The notes under the pieces were generated by a model. It saw only the letters and a program-made list of their open reading frames with translations. It was not told the origin of the DNA and did not search any database. Shown here piece by piece: positions 40,579 to 54,055 of a stretch of DNA of 64,000 bases. The first letter of the stretch is position 1, and every line of letters starts with the position of its first letter. The translations under genes and the position numbers were made by a program. Location: positions 186,001 through 250,000 of the forward strand of contig NZ_JACBJQ010000004.1 in NCBI RefSeq assembly GCF_013404075.1, written 5' to 3'. The DNA is from Mycolicibacterium vinylchloridicum. GTDB taxonomy: Bacteria > Actinomycetota > Actinomycetes > Mycobacteriales > Mycobacteriaceae.

Positions 40579-41817
40579 ATGGCGAGCTCGAAATTACTCA
40601 CGCGGTGTGCTGCCGCAGTGGCCGCGGCGCTGTGCGTCGTCGGCACACCGGCGATCGCCTCGGCCGATCCGGCCGACCCCAACACCTGCCCGTACCGGGT
40701 GACCACCCCGCCGGCCGTCGACTCTTCCGAGGTGCCCGAGGCCGGCGACCCGCCGCTGCCGCTGCCCGTCCCCGCAAAGCCGGTGGGCGGCGACGCGCTG
40801 TCCGGCTGCGGAGTGATCGTCGCGGCGGGTACGCCACCCGTTCCCGACGACATCTCCGCCGAGTCGTGGTTGGTGGCCGACCTGGACACCGGCGACGTCA
40901 TCGCCGCGCGCGATCCGCATGCCCGGCACCGCCCCGCCTCGATCATCAAGGTCCTGATCGCGATGCAGTCGATGAACGAGCTGCCGTTGAACAAGATCGT
41001 CACCGGCACCCAAGACGACGCCAACGCCGAGGGCACCCGCGTGGGGGTGGACGAGGGCGGCCGCTACACCGTCAACGATCTCCTTCACGGCTTGCTGATG
41101 CACTCCGGCAACGACGCCGCGCACGCGCTGGCCATGCAGGTCGGTGGCTGGGACACCGCGATGCAGAAGATCAACGGACTGGCCCGCAAGCTCGGCGGGC
41201 AGGACACCCGCGCGGCGACACCGTCCGGCCTCGACGGCCCGGGCATGAGTACGTCGGCCTACGACATCGGCCTGTTCTACCGATACGCCTGGGCGAACCC
41301 GACTTTCGCGAACATCGTCGCCACCGAGAAGTACAACTTCCCCGGGCATCCGGCCAAGCCGGGCGAGGACGGCGACCATCCCGCCTATGAGCTGGAGAAC
41401 GACAACCAGCTGCTCTACAACTATCCGGGCGCACTCGGCGGCAAGACCGGCTACACCGACGACGCGGGACAGACATTCGTCGGCGCCGCGAACCGCGACG
41501 GCCGCCGGCTGGTGGCGGTGCTGTTGCGCGGTACGCGCCAACCGATTCCGCCGTGGCAGCAGGCCGCGCACCTACTCGACTACGGCTTCGCCACACCGCC
41601 GGGAACCAAGATCGGCACCCTGATCGACCCCGACCCGTCACTGATGGCGCCCAAGCCGGATCCCGACAGCGCGGTCGCCGCCAAGGCCTCGGCCGTGCTG
41701 CCCGAGGCCGACGCGGTGCCGGTGCGGGTGGGCGTCGGCGTGGTCGGCACGCTGGTCGTGTTCGGGCTCATCATGATGGCGCGCTCGATCAACCGCCGCC
41801 CGGTGCGCGGGCGCTAG
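40579..41817 (+). CDS. dacB1: D-alanyl-D-alanine carboxypeptidase (penicillin-binding protein)
   Basis: 412 residues. Signal peptide with cleavage near residue 29 (AIASADP). Serine carboxypeptidase motifs: SIIK at 121-124, SGN at 176-178, KTG at 289-291. A proline-rich spacer precedes the catalytic domain. A C-terminal membrane segment (about 381-400, [17 protein letters not shown]) is followed by [11 protein letters not shown], so it is anchored with the active site outside. It trims the terminal D-Ala from peptidoglycan stem peptides. This is the Rv3330 position. Its stop directly abuts the convergent yhjD stop. Confidence 0.9.
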   Translation: MASSKLLTRCAAAVAAALCVVGTPAIASADPADPNTCPYRVTTPPAVDSSEVPEAGDPPLPLPVPAKPVGGDALSGCGVIVAAGTPPVPDDISAESWLVADLDTGDVIAARDPHARHRPASIIKVLIAMQSMNELPLNKIVTGTQDDANAEGTRVGVDEGGRYTVNDLLHGLLMHSGNDAAHALAMQVGGWDTAMQKINGLARKLGGQDTRAATPSGLDGPGMSTSAYDIGLFYRYAWANPTFANIVATEKYNFPGHPAKPGEDGDHPAYELENDNQLLYNYPGALGGKTGYTDDAGQTFVGAANRDGRRLVAVLLRGTRQPIPPWQQAAHLLDYGFATPPGTKIGTLIDPDPSLMAPKPDPDSAVAAKASAVLPEADAVPVRVGVGVVGTLVVFGLIMMARSINRRPVRGR

Positions 41818-42849
41818 TTACTCGCGCCGCCGGCGCCAGAGCCGCGAAAGACCAAGCGCTCCAACCGCACCCACGGCCATTGCGGCGACCGTCTGCCGTG
41901 CGCTCAACCCGTCGTCCGGGCCGACCCGCGGGCTGATGACCGCCGGGCCGGGCGCCGGAACCGGCTCGGGCACCAGATTGTCATGCGACGTCGCCGCCCA
42001 CGCGGTGGCGAACAGAATCAGCCGCGCGGTGATGTAGGCGAAGACCATCAGACCCAACACCGGCCCGAACGTCGCACCCGCCGGCCCGTGCACCACCGAC
42101 CGCAGGTAGATCGAGCCGACCAGCTTGAAGATCTCGAAGGCCACCGCGGCCATCAGCCCGGCCCGAACACTGCTGCGGAAACTGACCGACTCACGCGGCA
42201 ACCGGGCGATCATCCAGCTGAACAACAGCCATGACACCGCCCAGGACATCACCAGCGAGACGGCCCGCAGCACCCCGCCCAAGCCGTCGGCATGCGGCAC
42301 ACCGATCCACTCCAGAACCTTGGTCATCAACGACGGATCGGCCAGTGCGGTCAGCGCGATGGTCAGGACGATCGCGACGAACACCGACAACAACGCCAGC
42401 AGATCAGACAGCTTGGTGCGCACGAAGTTCGGCGGATCGACGCGCTGCTCCCACATCTGGCTCAGTGCCTCACGCAGATTGGCGATCCAGCCCAGCCCGG
42501 CCCACGCCGCGGTGGCCAAACCGATCACCCCGACCGACGTGCGGGACTGAACGGCCGAATCGATCAGGCCGATCAGCTGCTGACCGAAGTCCCCGGAAAC
42601 CGTTGTCTTGATCCGGCTTTCGATGTCGGCCAGCACATCCGGCCGGCTGGCCAGCACGAAGCCCCCGGCCGCGAAACCGACCATGAGCAAGGGGAACAAC
42701 GCGAAAATCGTGAAGTAGGTGATGCCCGCGGCGTAGAAGTCGCCCTTGACGTTCTGATAGCGCTGCCCGGCACGCACCATGTGGTCGAACCAGTGATAGC
42801 GGGCCCTCAGCCGGTCCAGGCGACCCGGTTCATCGGCCGGTTCCGTCAT
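41818..42849 (-). CDS. yhjD: YihY/BrkB-family inner membrane protein YhjD
   Basis: 343 residues, about six membrane helices. It contains the family hallmark DFYAAGITYFTIFALFPLLMV, then WAGLGWIANLREALSQMWE and later LPRESVSFRSSVRAGLMAAVAFEIFK. This is the Rv3335c position. YihY/BrkB proteins were once called ribonuclease BN; they are now regarded as membrane proteins of unsettled function, with transport suggested for YhjD. It lies 17 bp downstream of trpS and is probably cotranscribed with it. Confidence 0.85.
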   Translation of the reverse strand: MTEPADEPGRLDRLRARYHWFDHMVRAGQRYQNVKGDFYAAGITYFTIFALFPLLMVGFAAGGFVLASRPDVLADIESRIKTTVSGDFGQQLIGLIDSAVQSRTSVGVIGLATAAWAGLGWIANLREALSQMWEQRVDPPNFVRTKLSDLLALLSVFVAIVLTIALTALADPSLMTKVLEWIGVPHADGLGGVLRAVSLVMSWAVSWLLFSWMIARLPRESVSFRSSVRAGLMAAVAFEIFKLVGSIYLRSVVHGPAGATFGPVLGLMVFAYITARLILFATAWAATSHDNLVPEPVPAPGPAVISPRVGPDDGLSARQTVAAMAVGAVGALGLSRLWRRRRE

Positions 42850-42866
42850 TGCCCAGCCTCCCGCGT

Positions 42867-43889
<1,023 letters not shown>

Positions 43890-43917
43890 TCAATCCTGTC
43901 ACGACCGCGTTCGCGGC

Positions 43918-43923
43918 TAGCAT
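43918..43923 (+). promoter_or_regulatory. -10 box of a probable leaderless promoter for the tandem lipoprotein genes
   Basis: TAGCAT, then 8 nt to the GTG at 43932. Confidence 0.4.
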
Positions 43924-43931
43924 CCTGCTTC

Positions 43932-44993
43932 GTGCGAGGAGTTTTGGCGCTGGCCGCCGCTATCACCCTGACCTGCGTGCTGGCCGGTTGCGACAGCAAG
44001 CCCAGCGAGCAGCAGCGCCCGGCGTCGACGGCGGTGGTAATCGTCTCCGGCGGAGATGCGACGACCCCGTACACCGGACCCGACCAGGCGTGTAAGACCG
44101 GGCTGGCGGCCGGCAACACCGACACCGCGCTGCGGGAGTACCTGCTGTCCAAGGGCTACACGGTCTACACCTCGCCCGCGATGGCCGGCCGCGGCCAGGT
44201 GGTGGACCAAACCGGGTTCGGCCCGTTCGGGGTCTGCCCGGTCACGCTGCCGGAGAACATGACGGTCGACTCGACGGGCAGCATCGACACCGCCGGTGAG
44301 CATCTGGCCCGCTTCCTGACCTGGTTGCACACCGACAAGGGCGTCGACGAGGTCGATTTCGTCGGTCACTCGATGGGTGGGCTGTACTCGCGCGCCGCCA
44401 TCCGGGTGCTGGCATCGACGAACTCGTCGCTGAAAGTACGGTCGCTGACGACGATCGGCACACCGTGGCAGGGGTCGTATCTGTCCGACTACGCCAACGG
44501 GCTGATCCCGCTGAGCGACTGCAAGGGTGACACCTTCTGCGAGACCGCGATGAAGGGGATGCTCGACGAGGTGAAGCGGCTCATGGCGGGCTCGGGCCGC
44601 GAGGTCAACCAGGCCTTCCTGATGGGCAAGGACGGCTGGAACGAATACCAGTCCGGCGTGCTCGACAAGATCCCGGTGGTGCTGATCGGCGGCAAGAAAT
44701 TCAACCCCCCGAAAACCAACAGCGACGGGCCGGTGAATCCCGCGGTGTGGCCCAACGACGGTCTGGTGGCGTTGCAGAGTGCGCTCGCCAAGAACATCAG
44801 CGACCCGGTGCTGCCACACCGGCGCTGCCACACCTTCGACGACACCCACAGCATCTACGTCTCCAATCTTGCTGGGCTGGACCAGAAGACCGCGCTGACG
44901 TGGGACCCTCAGGTCCTCGAGACGGTGCACAAGGCCATCGACGACGCGCCCAAGGCGCTCGACGGTGCCAACCGGGAAGGCTGCCCGGCGTAG
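43932..44993 (+). CDS. Secreted lipoprotein alpha/beta hydrolase, copy 1
   Basis: 353 residues. Lipoprotein signal peptide with lipobox LAGC (Cys20). The lipase-type nucleophile elbow GHSMGG is at 145-150 (Ser147), after VDEVDFV. Paired cysteines (ACKTG, GVCPV, SDCKG, TFCET, HRRCH, EGCPA) suggest disulfides in the envelope. The DDTHS near the C-terminus probably holds the catalytic histidine. It likely hydrolyses lipids or esters outside the membrane. A paralogue follows in tandem with its GTG at the stop codon. Confidence 0.82.
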   Translation: MRGVLALAAAITLTCVLAGCDSKPSEQQRPASTAVVIVSGGDATTPYTGPDQACKTGLAAGNTDTALREYLLSKGYTVYTSPAMAGRGQVVDQTGFGPFGVCPVTLPENMTVDSTGSIDTAGEHLARFLTWLHTDKGVDEVDFVGHSMGGLYSRAAIRVLASTNSSLKVRSLTTIGTPWQGSYLSDYANGLIPLSDCKGDTFCETAMKGMLDEVKRLMAGSGREVNQAFLMGKDGWNEYQSGVLDKIPVVLIGGKKFNPPKTNSDGPVNPAVWPNDGLVALQSALAKNISDPVLPHRRCHTFDDTHSIYVSNLAGLDQKTALTWDPQVLETVHKAIDDAPKALDGANREGCPA

Positions 44994-44995
44994 TG

Positions 44996-46036
44996 GTGGC
45001 CCGCCTAGTCCTGCGCAGTCTGGCGCTGCTGGCCGCCGTCGTCCTGGCCGGCTGCTCGCACACCAACACCGAAGGAGATCGGCCGTCGCGGGCGGTGGTC
45101 ATCGTCTCGGGACTGGCCAGCACCAGCCCCTTCACCACACCCGAGGCCGCCTGCGCCATCGGCCTGCCGGCCGGCACCGACCACACCCCGTTGCGCGACC
45201 ATCTCTCGAACTCAGGGCATTCGGTGTTCACCGCACCGGCGATGGCCGGGCCCGGTCAGGTGCGCGACACGACCGGCTACGGCGCATTCGCCTCCTGCCC
45301 GGCTCCACTGCCCGCGGCCATGACGATCGACACCACCGGCAGCATCGACCTGGCCGGTGAGCATCTGGCCCGCTTCATCGAGTGGCTGCACACCGAGAAG
45401 AAGATCGACGAGGTCGACCTCGTCGGACATTCGATGGGCGGGCTGTATTCGAGGGCGGCGATCCGGACCCTGCTGTCTGCGGCGTCGCCGGTCACCATAC
45501 GGTCGTTGACGACGATCGGAACACCTTGGCAGGGATCCTATTTGGCGAACTACGTCGAAGGCACGGTGCCGTTGAGCGCCTGTGCGGGTGACCAGTTCTG
45601 CGAGAGCCAGATGAAGGGTTACACCAGAGATATTGCGGCGGTGCATATTTCAGGATCGGCGCGGGAACTCGGCCAGTCCTACCTGACCGGCCCCACAGGC
45701 TGGAATGCCTCCCAGGCCGGCGTCCTGGACCACATCCCGGTCACCTTGATCGGCGGCAACCGGTTCACCCACGCAGGCCCCGCCGACGCCGCCGTGTGGC
45801 CGAACGACGGTGTTGTCGAACTGCGCAGCGCACTGGCCCGCGACGTCGACGACACCGTCCTGCCGCACCGGCATTGCGAGACCGTCGACGACACCCACAG
45901 CGATTACGTCTCGATGATCACCGCATTGACGCGTGACACCGCGCTGACATGGGACCCGCGGGTGCTCGAGGCGGTGACCAAGGCAATCGACAACGCGCCT
46001 ACGACGTTCGACGGCCCCAACCGCCAAGGCTGCTGA
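44996..46036 (+). CDS. Secreted lipoprotein alpha/beta hydrolase, copy 2
   Basis: 346 residues. Same layout as the preceding gene: lipobox LAGC (Cys20), LVGHSMGGLYSRAAIR elbow, GTPWQGSYL, WPNDGVVEL and DDTHSDYVS near the C-terminus. Long stretches are identical between the two, so they are a tandem duplication. GTG at 44996; an adjacent GTG at 44993 overlaps the previous TAG and could also serve. The last 38 bp overlap the convergent MFS gene. Confidence 0.82.
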   Translation: MARLVLRSLALLAAVVLAGCSHTNTEGDRPSRAVVIVSGLASTSPFTTPEAACAIGLPAGTDHTPLRDHLSNSGHSVFTAPAMAGPGQVRDTTGYGAFASCPAPLPAAMTIDTTGSIDLAGEHLARFIEWLHTEKKIDEVDLVGHSMGGLYSRAAIRTLLSAASPVTIRSLTTIGTPWQGSYLANYVEGTVPLSACAGDQFCESQMKGYTRDIAAVHISGSARELGQSYLTGPTGWNASQAGVLDHIPVTLIGGNRFTHAGPADAAVWPNDGVVELRSALARDVDDTVLPHRHCETVDDTHSDYVSMITALTRDTALTWDPRVLEAVTKAIDNAPTTFDGPNRQGC

Positions 46037-47189
46037 CGGCCCAGGCGACCAGCAGGATGGCGGCCGCCGTCAGCGACGTGGCAAGCCCGAACCGCGTCGC
46101 GAGCACTCCCCACAGCAGCGAGCCCAGCGCCTGGGCACCGATCAGCACCACCAGGAACGCCGCCAGGCCGCGGGCACGCACCCACTGCGGCAGCAGCAAT
46201 TGGGCTGCGACGGTCAGTGTGGTCAGTGCGGCGATCCAGGCGACCCCGGTCAGCAACAGCAGCGGAACCGCCGCCCACAGCGGGAAATACGCGGCGGCGG
46301 TCAGCCCCACCGCGGTGGCGACGGCGGCGACCGGCAGGATCAGCGCGGCAGGCACCTTCGCGCGGATCCGCGGCATCGCGAACGCCCCGCAGACCGCCCC
46401 GACGCCGACGGTGCCCAGCACCGTTCCGTAGCCGATCGCGCGCAGTCCCCACGACTGGGACGCGACCAGCGGCAGTAGCGCCCACAGCGCCGAGGCGGGA
46501 AGAGCGAACACCGCCGATTGCAACAGGATTCGACGACCCTCCGGGGTGCGCCAGATGAATCCGAGGCCGCCGGTCCCCGGTTCGGGCGAGGTGTCCACCG
46601 GCGCTGGTTCCGTGCGCCGCCAGGCGACCAGCGCGACGATCACCGCAACGAACGACAGCGCGTTGAGCCCGAACACCACAGCGGGCCCGATGAAGGCCAC
46701 CAGAAGACCCGCGATGGGTGGGCCGATCGCGCGCGCCGCGTCTGCCGCGACCCCACCCAGCGATGCGGCGGCCGGCATCTGGTCGCCCGGAACGAGTTCC
46801 GGCTGGATCGCCTGCCACGCCGGGGCGGTCAACGCCCCAGCACATCCGACGGCGAACATCAGGATCAGCAGCGTCAGCGGTTCCAGCAGGCCGGCCGCGG
46901 CGATCACGGTCAGCACCGCAGCCGCAGCGGCCGCGTAGATCTGCACCAGGATCAACAGCCGGCGACGATCCACCCGATCGGCCAGTGCGCCGGCGAACAC
47001 CGTCAAGATCAGTGTCGGCGACAGGCTCGCCGTCTGTACCAGCGCGACCACGGTCGGGTCCGCCTCCTCGATGACCAGAAACCATTGCGCCCCAACGGTC
47101 TGCATCCAGGTCCCGATATTGGAGACCAGTGCCGCGACGAACAGACTCCGGAATCCCGCATTCCTCAGCGGCGCCCAGGCTTCAGCCAC
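45999..47189 (-). CDS. Major facilitator superfamily exporter (EntS/enterobactin-exporter-like)
   Basis: 396 residues from the GTG at 47187-47189, twelve predicted membrane helices. The start EAWAPLRNAGFRSLFVAALVSNIGTWMQTVGAQWFLV and the loop GALADRVDRRRLLI are characteristic of the MFS_3/EntS branch that exports siderophores or drugs. The gene overlaps the end of xthA by 25 bp and is its operon partner. A longer frame to 47228 is open but would overlap xthA further. Substrate unknown. Confidence 0.83.
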   Translation of the reverse strand: MAEAWAPLRNAGFRSLFVAALVSNIGTWMQTVGAQWFLVIEEADPTVVALVQTASLSPTLILTVFAGALADRVDRRRLLILVQIYAAAAAAVLTVIAAAGLLEPLTLLILMFAVGCAGALTAPAWQAIQPELVPGDQMPAAASLGGVAADAARAIGPPIAGLLVAFIGPAVVFGLNALSFVAVIVALVAWRRTEPAPVDTSPEPGTGGLGFIWRTPEGRRILLQSAVFALPASALWALLPLVASQSWGLRAIGYGTVLGTVGVGAVCGAFAMPRIRAKVPAALILPVAAVATAVGLTAAAYFPLWAAVPLLLLTGVAWIAALTTLTVAAQLLLPQWVRARGLAAFLVVLIGAQALGSLLWGVLATRFGLATSLTAAAILLVAWAVSSLGGWGRRTS

Positions 47190-47992
47190 CCGGAGAACTC
47201 TACGGTCACCGGGGCGTGATCGGACCACCGAAGTGCGTAGGCGGTCGGCTTCTCGACGCGGGCGGCCACGGTGCGTGCGGCCAGGCCCGCCGTGGCCAGG
47301 TGGTAGTCGATGCGCCAGCCCGCGTCGTTGTCGAACGCCTTACCGCGCCACGACCACCAGCTGTACGGGCCGGCGACATCGGGATGCATCTGACGCATGA
47401 CGTCCACCCATCCGGTATCGAGCAGATCGGTCAGCCACTGCCGCTCGCCGGGCAGGAACCCGGCCTTCTTGACGTTGGCCTTCCACGCCTTGATGTCGTT
47501 GGTCGTATGCGCGATGTTCCAGTCGCCGCAGATCACCGCGTCGCGGCCGTCGGCGGTCAGCTCGGCCATCCGCTTGGCCAGCGCAGCCATGAACCGTTCC
47601 TTCTCCAGCTGCCGGTCGGTGTCCGCCTCCCCGGTGTGGACGTACACGCTGCCGACGGTGTGCCCGCTGGCCAGGTCCGCTTCGAGGTAGCGACCGTGTT
47701 CGGCGAATTCGGTTGCCGCCAAGCCGATTCGCACAGCAGTGAACGGTGTGCGGGACAGGATCGCCACCCCGCTGCGACCCTTGAGGTGGGGGCTGGCCGA
47801 CGCCAGATGCCAGCCGTCGGCCACCGCCGGGGCCAGCGCCTCGGCGATCTGTTCGTCGTCCGAGCGGGTCTCCTGCAGGCACACGACGTCGGAGGTGGTG
47901 TGGGTCAGCCAGTCCAGCAGACCGAGGTTCTCTTCGGAACGCCGGCGCACCGCGGCGCGCACGCCGTTGACGTTGATGGTGGTCACGATCAC
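47165..47992 (-). CDS. xthA: Exodeoxyribonuclease III / AP endonuclease
   Basis: 275 residues, EEP nuclease fold. Metal and catalytic residues are visible in TTINVNGVRAA, CLQETRSDD (Glu), YVHTGEAD, VICGDWNIAHTTNDIKAWK (Asp/Asn) and the terminal RWSDHAPVTVEF (Asp-His). It repairs abasic sites and 3'-blocked ends. The GTG start at 47990-47992 has TAGGTT (48000-48005) 7 nt upstream, a leaderless layout. Divergent from the alpha/beta hydrolase at 48052; followed by an MFS gene overlapping by 25 bp. Confidence 0.92.
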   Translation of the reverse strand: MIVTTINVNGVRAAVRRRSEENLGLLDWLTHTTSDVVCLQETRSDDEQIAEALAPAVADGWHLASASPHLKGRSGVAILSRTPFTAVRIGLAATEFAEHGRYLEADLASGHTVGSVYVHTGEADTDRQLEKERFMAALAKRMAELTADGRDAVICGDWNIAHTTNDIKAWKANVKKAGFLPGERQWLTDLLDTGWVDVMRQMHPDVAGPYSWWSWRGKAFDNDAGWRIDYHLATAGLAARTVAARVEKPTAYALRWSDHAPVTVEFSGWLKPGRR

Positions 47993-47999
47993 GGTGCAA

Positions 48000-48005
48000 A
48001 ACCTA
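48000..48005 (-). promoter_or_regulatory. -10 box of a probable leaderless xthA promoter
   Basis: TAGGTT on the minus strand, 7 nt from the GTG at 47992. Confidence 0.4.
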
Positions 48006-48051
48006 TCGCGCGGTATTGCGGTACCGGCGGTATCACCTTTACGGTCGGGTT

Positions 48052-48887
48052 GTGCCGCTACGCGAACCGATTCATCAAGGTGCCGGCGAACCGATCCTGC
48101 TGCTGCATCCGTTCATGATGTCGTCCTACGTCTGGACTGAGGTCGCCCCCAAGCTGGCCGACACCGGCCGCTACGAGGCGTTCGCACCCTCGATGGCCGG
48201 CCACAACGGCGGCCCGCGCAACCGGTCGTGGATTCTGGACTCGAAGACCATGGCCGATCACGTCGAGCGGCAACTCGACCAGCTCGGCTGGGACACCGCC
48301 CACGTCGTCGGAAACTCGCTGGGCGGCTGGGTGGCCTTCGAGCTCGAGCGACGGGGCCGCGCGAGGACCCTGACCGGGATCGCCCCGGCCGGCGGCTGGC
48401 ACCGCTGGTCACCGGTCAAATACGAGATCGTCGGCAAGTTCGTCGCCGGCCTGCCGGTCTGGCTGACCGCCCGGGTGCTCGGCGAGCGCGCACTGCGCCT
48501 GCCCGGCGTGAAAGCCGCCGCCACCGTGCCGATCAGCGCGACCCCGCGCGGCGTGACCGAGGTGCAGCTGCGGGAGATCCTCGACGACGTCACCCACTGC
48601 CCGGCCTACTACCAGCTGCTGATCAAAGCCCTGCTGATGCCGGGCCTCATGGAGCTGACCGAGACCAGCGTCCCGACCCACCTGGTGATCTGCGAACGCG
48701 ACCGGGTGCTGCCCCACCCCCGGTTCAGCAACCATTTCCGCAAGCACATCCCCGAGATCACCAAGGTGACGCATCTCGACGGCGTCGGCCACATCCCGAT
48801 GTTCGAGGCGCCGCAGCGTGTCGCGGACCTGATCATCGAGTGGGTCGACGCCCACGTGCCGCCGGTGCGGCAGGTCGAGACCGGTTC

Positions 48888-48891
<4 letters not shown>
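48052..48891 (+). CDS. Alpha/beta hydrolase
   Basis: 279 residues. Early strand [16 protein letters not shown] carries an HP oxyanion motif, the nucleophile elbow is [25 protein letters not shown] holds the acid, and [17 protein letters not shown] holds the catalytic histidine. General hydrolase of the MhpC/haloperoxidase type; substrate unknown. The GTG at 48052 was chosen because the family usually begins just before this strand; a TTG at 48016 is an alternative. Its stop shares the palindrome CTAG (48888-48891) with the stop of icd on the other strand. Confidence 0.78.
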
Positions 48892-51110
<2,219 letters not shown>

Positions 51111-51254
51111 AAGTCACTCTCCAGGCGTCACGGTTGATCAAAAATCTGCGGAGCGGCGCGTTGTCCTGATGGCAACAACTATCACGTCGGCCACGACGCT
51201 ACCCGTGGGCCACAGTCTCGGCATCGCCGGGCGGCGAGTCGACCGTCTTTATTA

Positions 51255-53861
51255 CTAGCCAGTAACTTTCGGCGCTTCCCCAGCCAGGATCCCCTGAGAC
51301 CGAGCGCGCTTGACGGCCTCTTTGCGGTTCGGTGCGTCCAGCTTCGCCAGGATGGCCGACACATGGTGATCGACAGTCTTGACCGACACGAACAGCGCCG
51401 CCGCCATCTCGGCGTTCGTCAGCCCTTCCGCCATCAGATGTAGAACCTCCGCCTGGCGCGCGGTCAACCCCACCCGGTTGGCCAAACTGGCAGCGCGCCT
51501 GCGAGCGGGCACTTTGAGCGCTCCGGCCGACCGAAGGTCGGCGCGCACCTTGTCGGCAACCGCCAGAGCCCCGAGCCCGTCGAGCAGGTCCAGTCCGCGG
51601 CGGACGGCCTCCTCGACACCGGTCTCGGTCAACGCCAGCGCGGCCTCGTACGGCAGGCCGAGACTGTCGAATGCATCGGCCGCCGCAAGGAGATCCCCGT
51701 CGAGGTACAGGCGGTACGGTTCGGCGACGTCGCGGACTTCGACATCGACGCCGCTTCTGCGCAGCCACGACGCCAGCTCCCCACGCGCCCATGACAGTCC
51801 GGGCAGTTCAGGCCCCTCGATAAGGCGGTGATAATCGTCGAGATTCACGGGTGTACAAGTCAGCCAACCGAATTCGGTGAACGCCGCGGCAGCGGGAATC
51901 AGGCGGAGGGGTTCGCTGTAGCGCACCGCCAACTGCCACGCATCTGCGATGTCATCGCCGCCACGGCCGGTGCTGCGCAGCGCGACCAATCCTCGCACCA
52001 ATGCGGGCCAGAACCGCGCCAGCGGAGCGCATCTCACGTCGAGAACATCTGCGGCATCTCCGGACGCTTCGGTCCAGTCGCCGCGCATCAGGTGTAACCG
52101 GGCCCGCGAACCCACCTGCCACACCCGGCAGACCGGCAGGTCACGCTCGACTGTCAGCTGGATGCTGACGTCGAGCAAGTCTGCTGCCGCGTCGAGTCGG
52201 CGCTCTTCGACATCGAGGTATGTCAGGTTGCTGTACCCGCTGGAATAGATCACGTCGAGATGCCTGGGCGCGGACCGCAAGATCGACAGGATGTCGTTAC
52301 GGCCCGACGTCAATCCCCGCATCACCGAACAGATTCCGTCGATGATCGCAATGCGCACCGCCAACGCGGTCTCGCCGGCGGTCTCGGCGATCTCCGCCGC
52401 CCTGCGCGCCAGTGATCCCGCCGTTGTCAGGTCACTGGCCTGCATCGCAAGGTACGCCTGCATGGCCAGACCATGGCCGAGAGCCGCCAACTGATCAGGC
52501 GCGTCGAACTGCGCCCCGCGGAATACCGAAACTGCTTGAGCCACTTCCTTTTCCGCAGCTTCCCTGTTGGCGTTGTACCACTCGTAAACGGACATTGCGT
52601 GATGCGCGGCACTGATATCGGCAGCAACTCCCACCTGCTGGCGCAGAAGCAGCGCGCGCCGGCACGCATCGATCGCGTCGTCGAGTTGGTCGACGAGGTA
52701 GAACTCCTCAGCGAGGAGCTCCAGCAACGTCGCTTCCTCCGATGCCGAGAATGCGGCAGAAGAGTTCAGCGCAGTGCGGTAGAACTCGGCGGCCTGCCGA
52801 TGTGCGCCAGAGCGAGCGGCTGCGACTCCGGCAGCCGTCGCAGCCGATCTGACACGCTCCGGATCACCGGCACCGAGGGCGTGGTGAGTGATCACCGCGT
52901 GATCGATGCGGCCGGCCGCCTCGTACGCGTCGATCATGCGTCGATGCAATTGGGCCTCCGCGCCGGGCGGAATGATGCCGGCCACCGCGACGCGGCAGAG
53001 ATCGTGCCGAAAGACCACCCCGCGGGCAGTGCGGCTGATGAGGTTGGCCTGGTGCAGCCTCCTCAACGGCGGCACCGCGATCCCGAGTTCGACGAGCAGG
53101 TAGTCCGGGATCGCCTCCGGAGCGCAGGCAAGCAGGTGAAGCAGGTCCCACGCCGCTTCGTCCAGCCCGGCAGTCCGGGCGAGCACGGCGTTGCGTACCG
53201 ACGTCGGCAAGTCCTCGACGGGGTGATCGAGCATCTCGGACACGAAGAACGCGTTGCCGGCGGTCACCCGATGGAGCCAGCGCGGATCGATGGCGCGGTC
53301 GCCGACCAGAGTGGTCACCGCGGTGACGCTGAGTGGGAGCAAGGGAATCCATGTCGCGACCGGGCTGCGCGAGATGTCACCCAGAAGCTGCTGAACATGG
53401 CTGTCGACGGCGACCTCGTCGTTGCGCGCGGTCAGGATCAGAAGCGAACGGCTGCGCTGAATCCGGCGCAGCACGAAGCGCAGCAGGTCCACGGTGCCCT
53501 GGTCGGCCCAGTGAAGGTCGTCGATGACCACGATCGACGGGGTCGCCGCAATGTCGTCGAAGACCGCGTCGAAGATGTCGTACGCGTGTTCGGCGTCGTG
53601 GATGACCGCCCGGGTCGTCGGTGCCAACTCCGTCGATACATCCACGATCGGCCCGAGTGGGCGGGGCGTGGGGAGCGGATCACAGCTACCCCACAAGAGC
53701 CGGATGTGATCCGGCCGGCGGGCAACGAACGCCTCGACGAAAGCGGTCTTGCCGGCGCCGGCCTCCCCGACGACAAGGGCAAGCCCCCCTCGCCCCGCTT
53801 TCGCACGCTCGGCACATTCGTCCAAAGCGGCAAAGGCGGCTTCGCGCTCGACCAGTGCCAT
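51255..53861 (-). CDS. Large ATP-binding LuxR-family (LAL) transcriptional regulator
   Basis: 868 residues from the ATG at 53859-53861. An N-terminal STAND-type ATPase has Walker A GEAGAGKT (32-39) and Walker B SIVVIDDLHWAD; a long helical TPR-like middle follows; the C-terminal LuxR helix-turn-helix reads LTARQAEVLHLMAEGLTNAE with VSVKTVDHHVSAILAKL. These regulators bind inducers and ATP and activate metabolic genes. An in-frame ATG at 53904-53906 could add 15 residues; neither start has a clear ribosome site. It is divergent from the small DUF4242 gene, the obvious candidate target. Confidence 0.87.
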   Translation of the reverse strand: MALVEREAAFAALDECAERAKAGRGGLALVVGEAGAGKTAFVEAFVARRPDHIRLLWGSCDPLPTPRPLGPIVDVSTELAPTTRAVIHDAEHAYDIFDAVFDDIAATPSIVVIDDLHWADQGTVDLLRFVLRRIQRSRSLLILTARNDEVAVDSHVQQLLGDISRSPVATWIPLLPLSVTAVTTLVGDRAIDPRWLHRVTAGNAFFVSEMLDHPVEDLPTSVRNAVLARTAGLDEAAWDLLHLLACAPEAIPDYLLVELGIAVPPLRRLHQANLISRTARGVVFRHDLCRVAVAGIIPPGAEAQLHRRMIDAYEAAGRIDHAVITHHALGAGDPERVRSAATAAGVAAARSGAHRQAAEFYRTALNSSAAFSASEEATLLELLAEEFYLVDQLDDAIDACRRALLLRQQVGVAADISAAHHAMSVYEWYNANREAAEKEVAQAVSVFRGAQFDAPDQLAALGHGLAMQAYLAMQASDLTTAGSLARRAAEIAETAGETALAVRIAIIDGICSVMRGLTSGRNDILSILRSAPRHLDVIYSSGYSNLTYLDVEERRLDAAADLLDVSIQLTVERDLPVCRVWQVGSRARLHLMRGDWTEASGDAADVLDVRCAPLARFWPALVRGLVALRSTGRGGDDIADAWQLAVRYSEPLRLIPAAAAFTEFGWLTCTPVNLDDYHRLIEGPELPGLSWARGELASWLRRSGVDVEVRDVAEPYRLYLDGDLLAAADAFDSLGLPYEAALALTETGVEEAVRRGLDLLDGLGALAVADKVRADLRSAGALKVPARRRAASLANRVGLTARQAEVLHLMAEGLTNAEMAAALFVSVKTVDHHVSAILAKLDAPNRKEAVKRARSQGILAGEAPKVTG

Positions 53862-54055
53862 GGCCAGATCGTAGCGACCGGCAACCGCGCTGACCAGCGC
53901 AAACATTGGTACCCCGGTAGGCGACGCGACTCGACTCGGGGGTCGGCGGCACAAAGATAGGGAGCTCCTACCGATGACCGGCCCCGACCGACCGACGACG
54001 CTGGGATCAGTTCGGCGGATCGAGCCGCCGGGCATCACAGAACAGGAGGTTCGTC

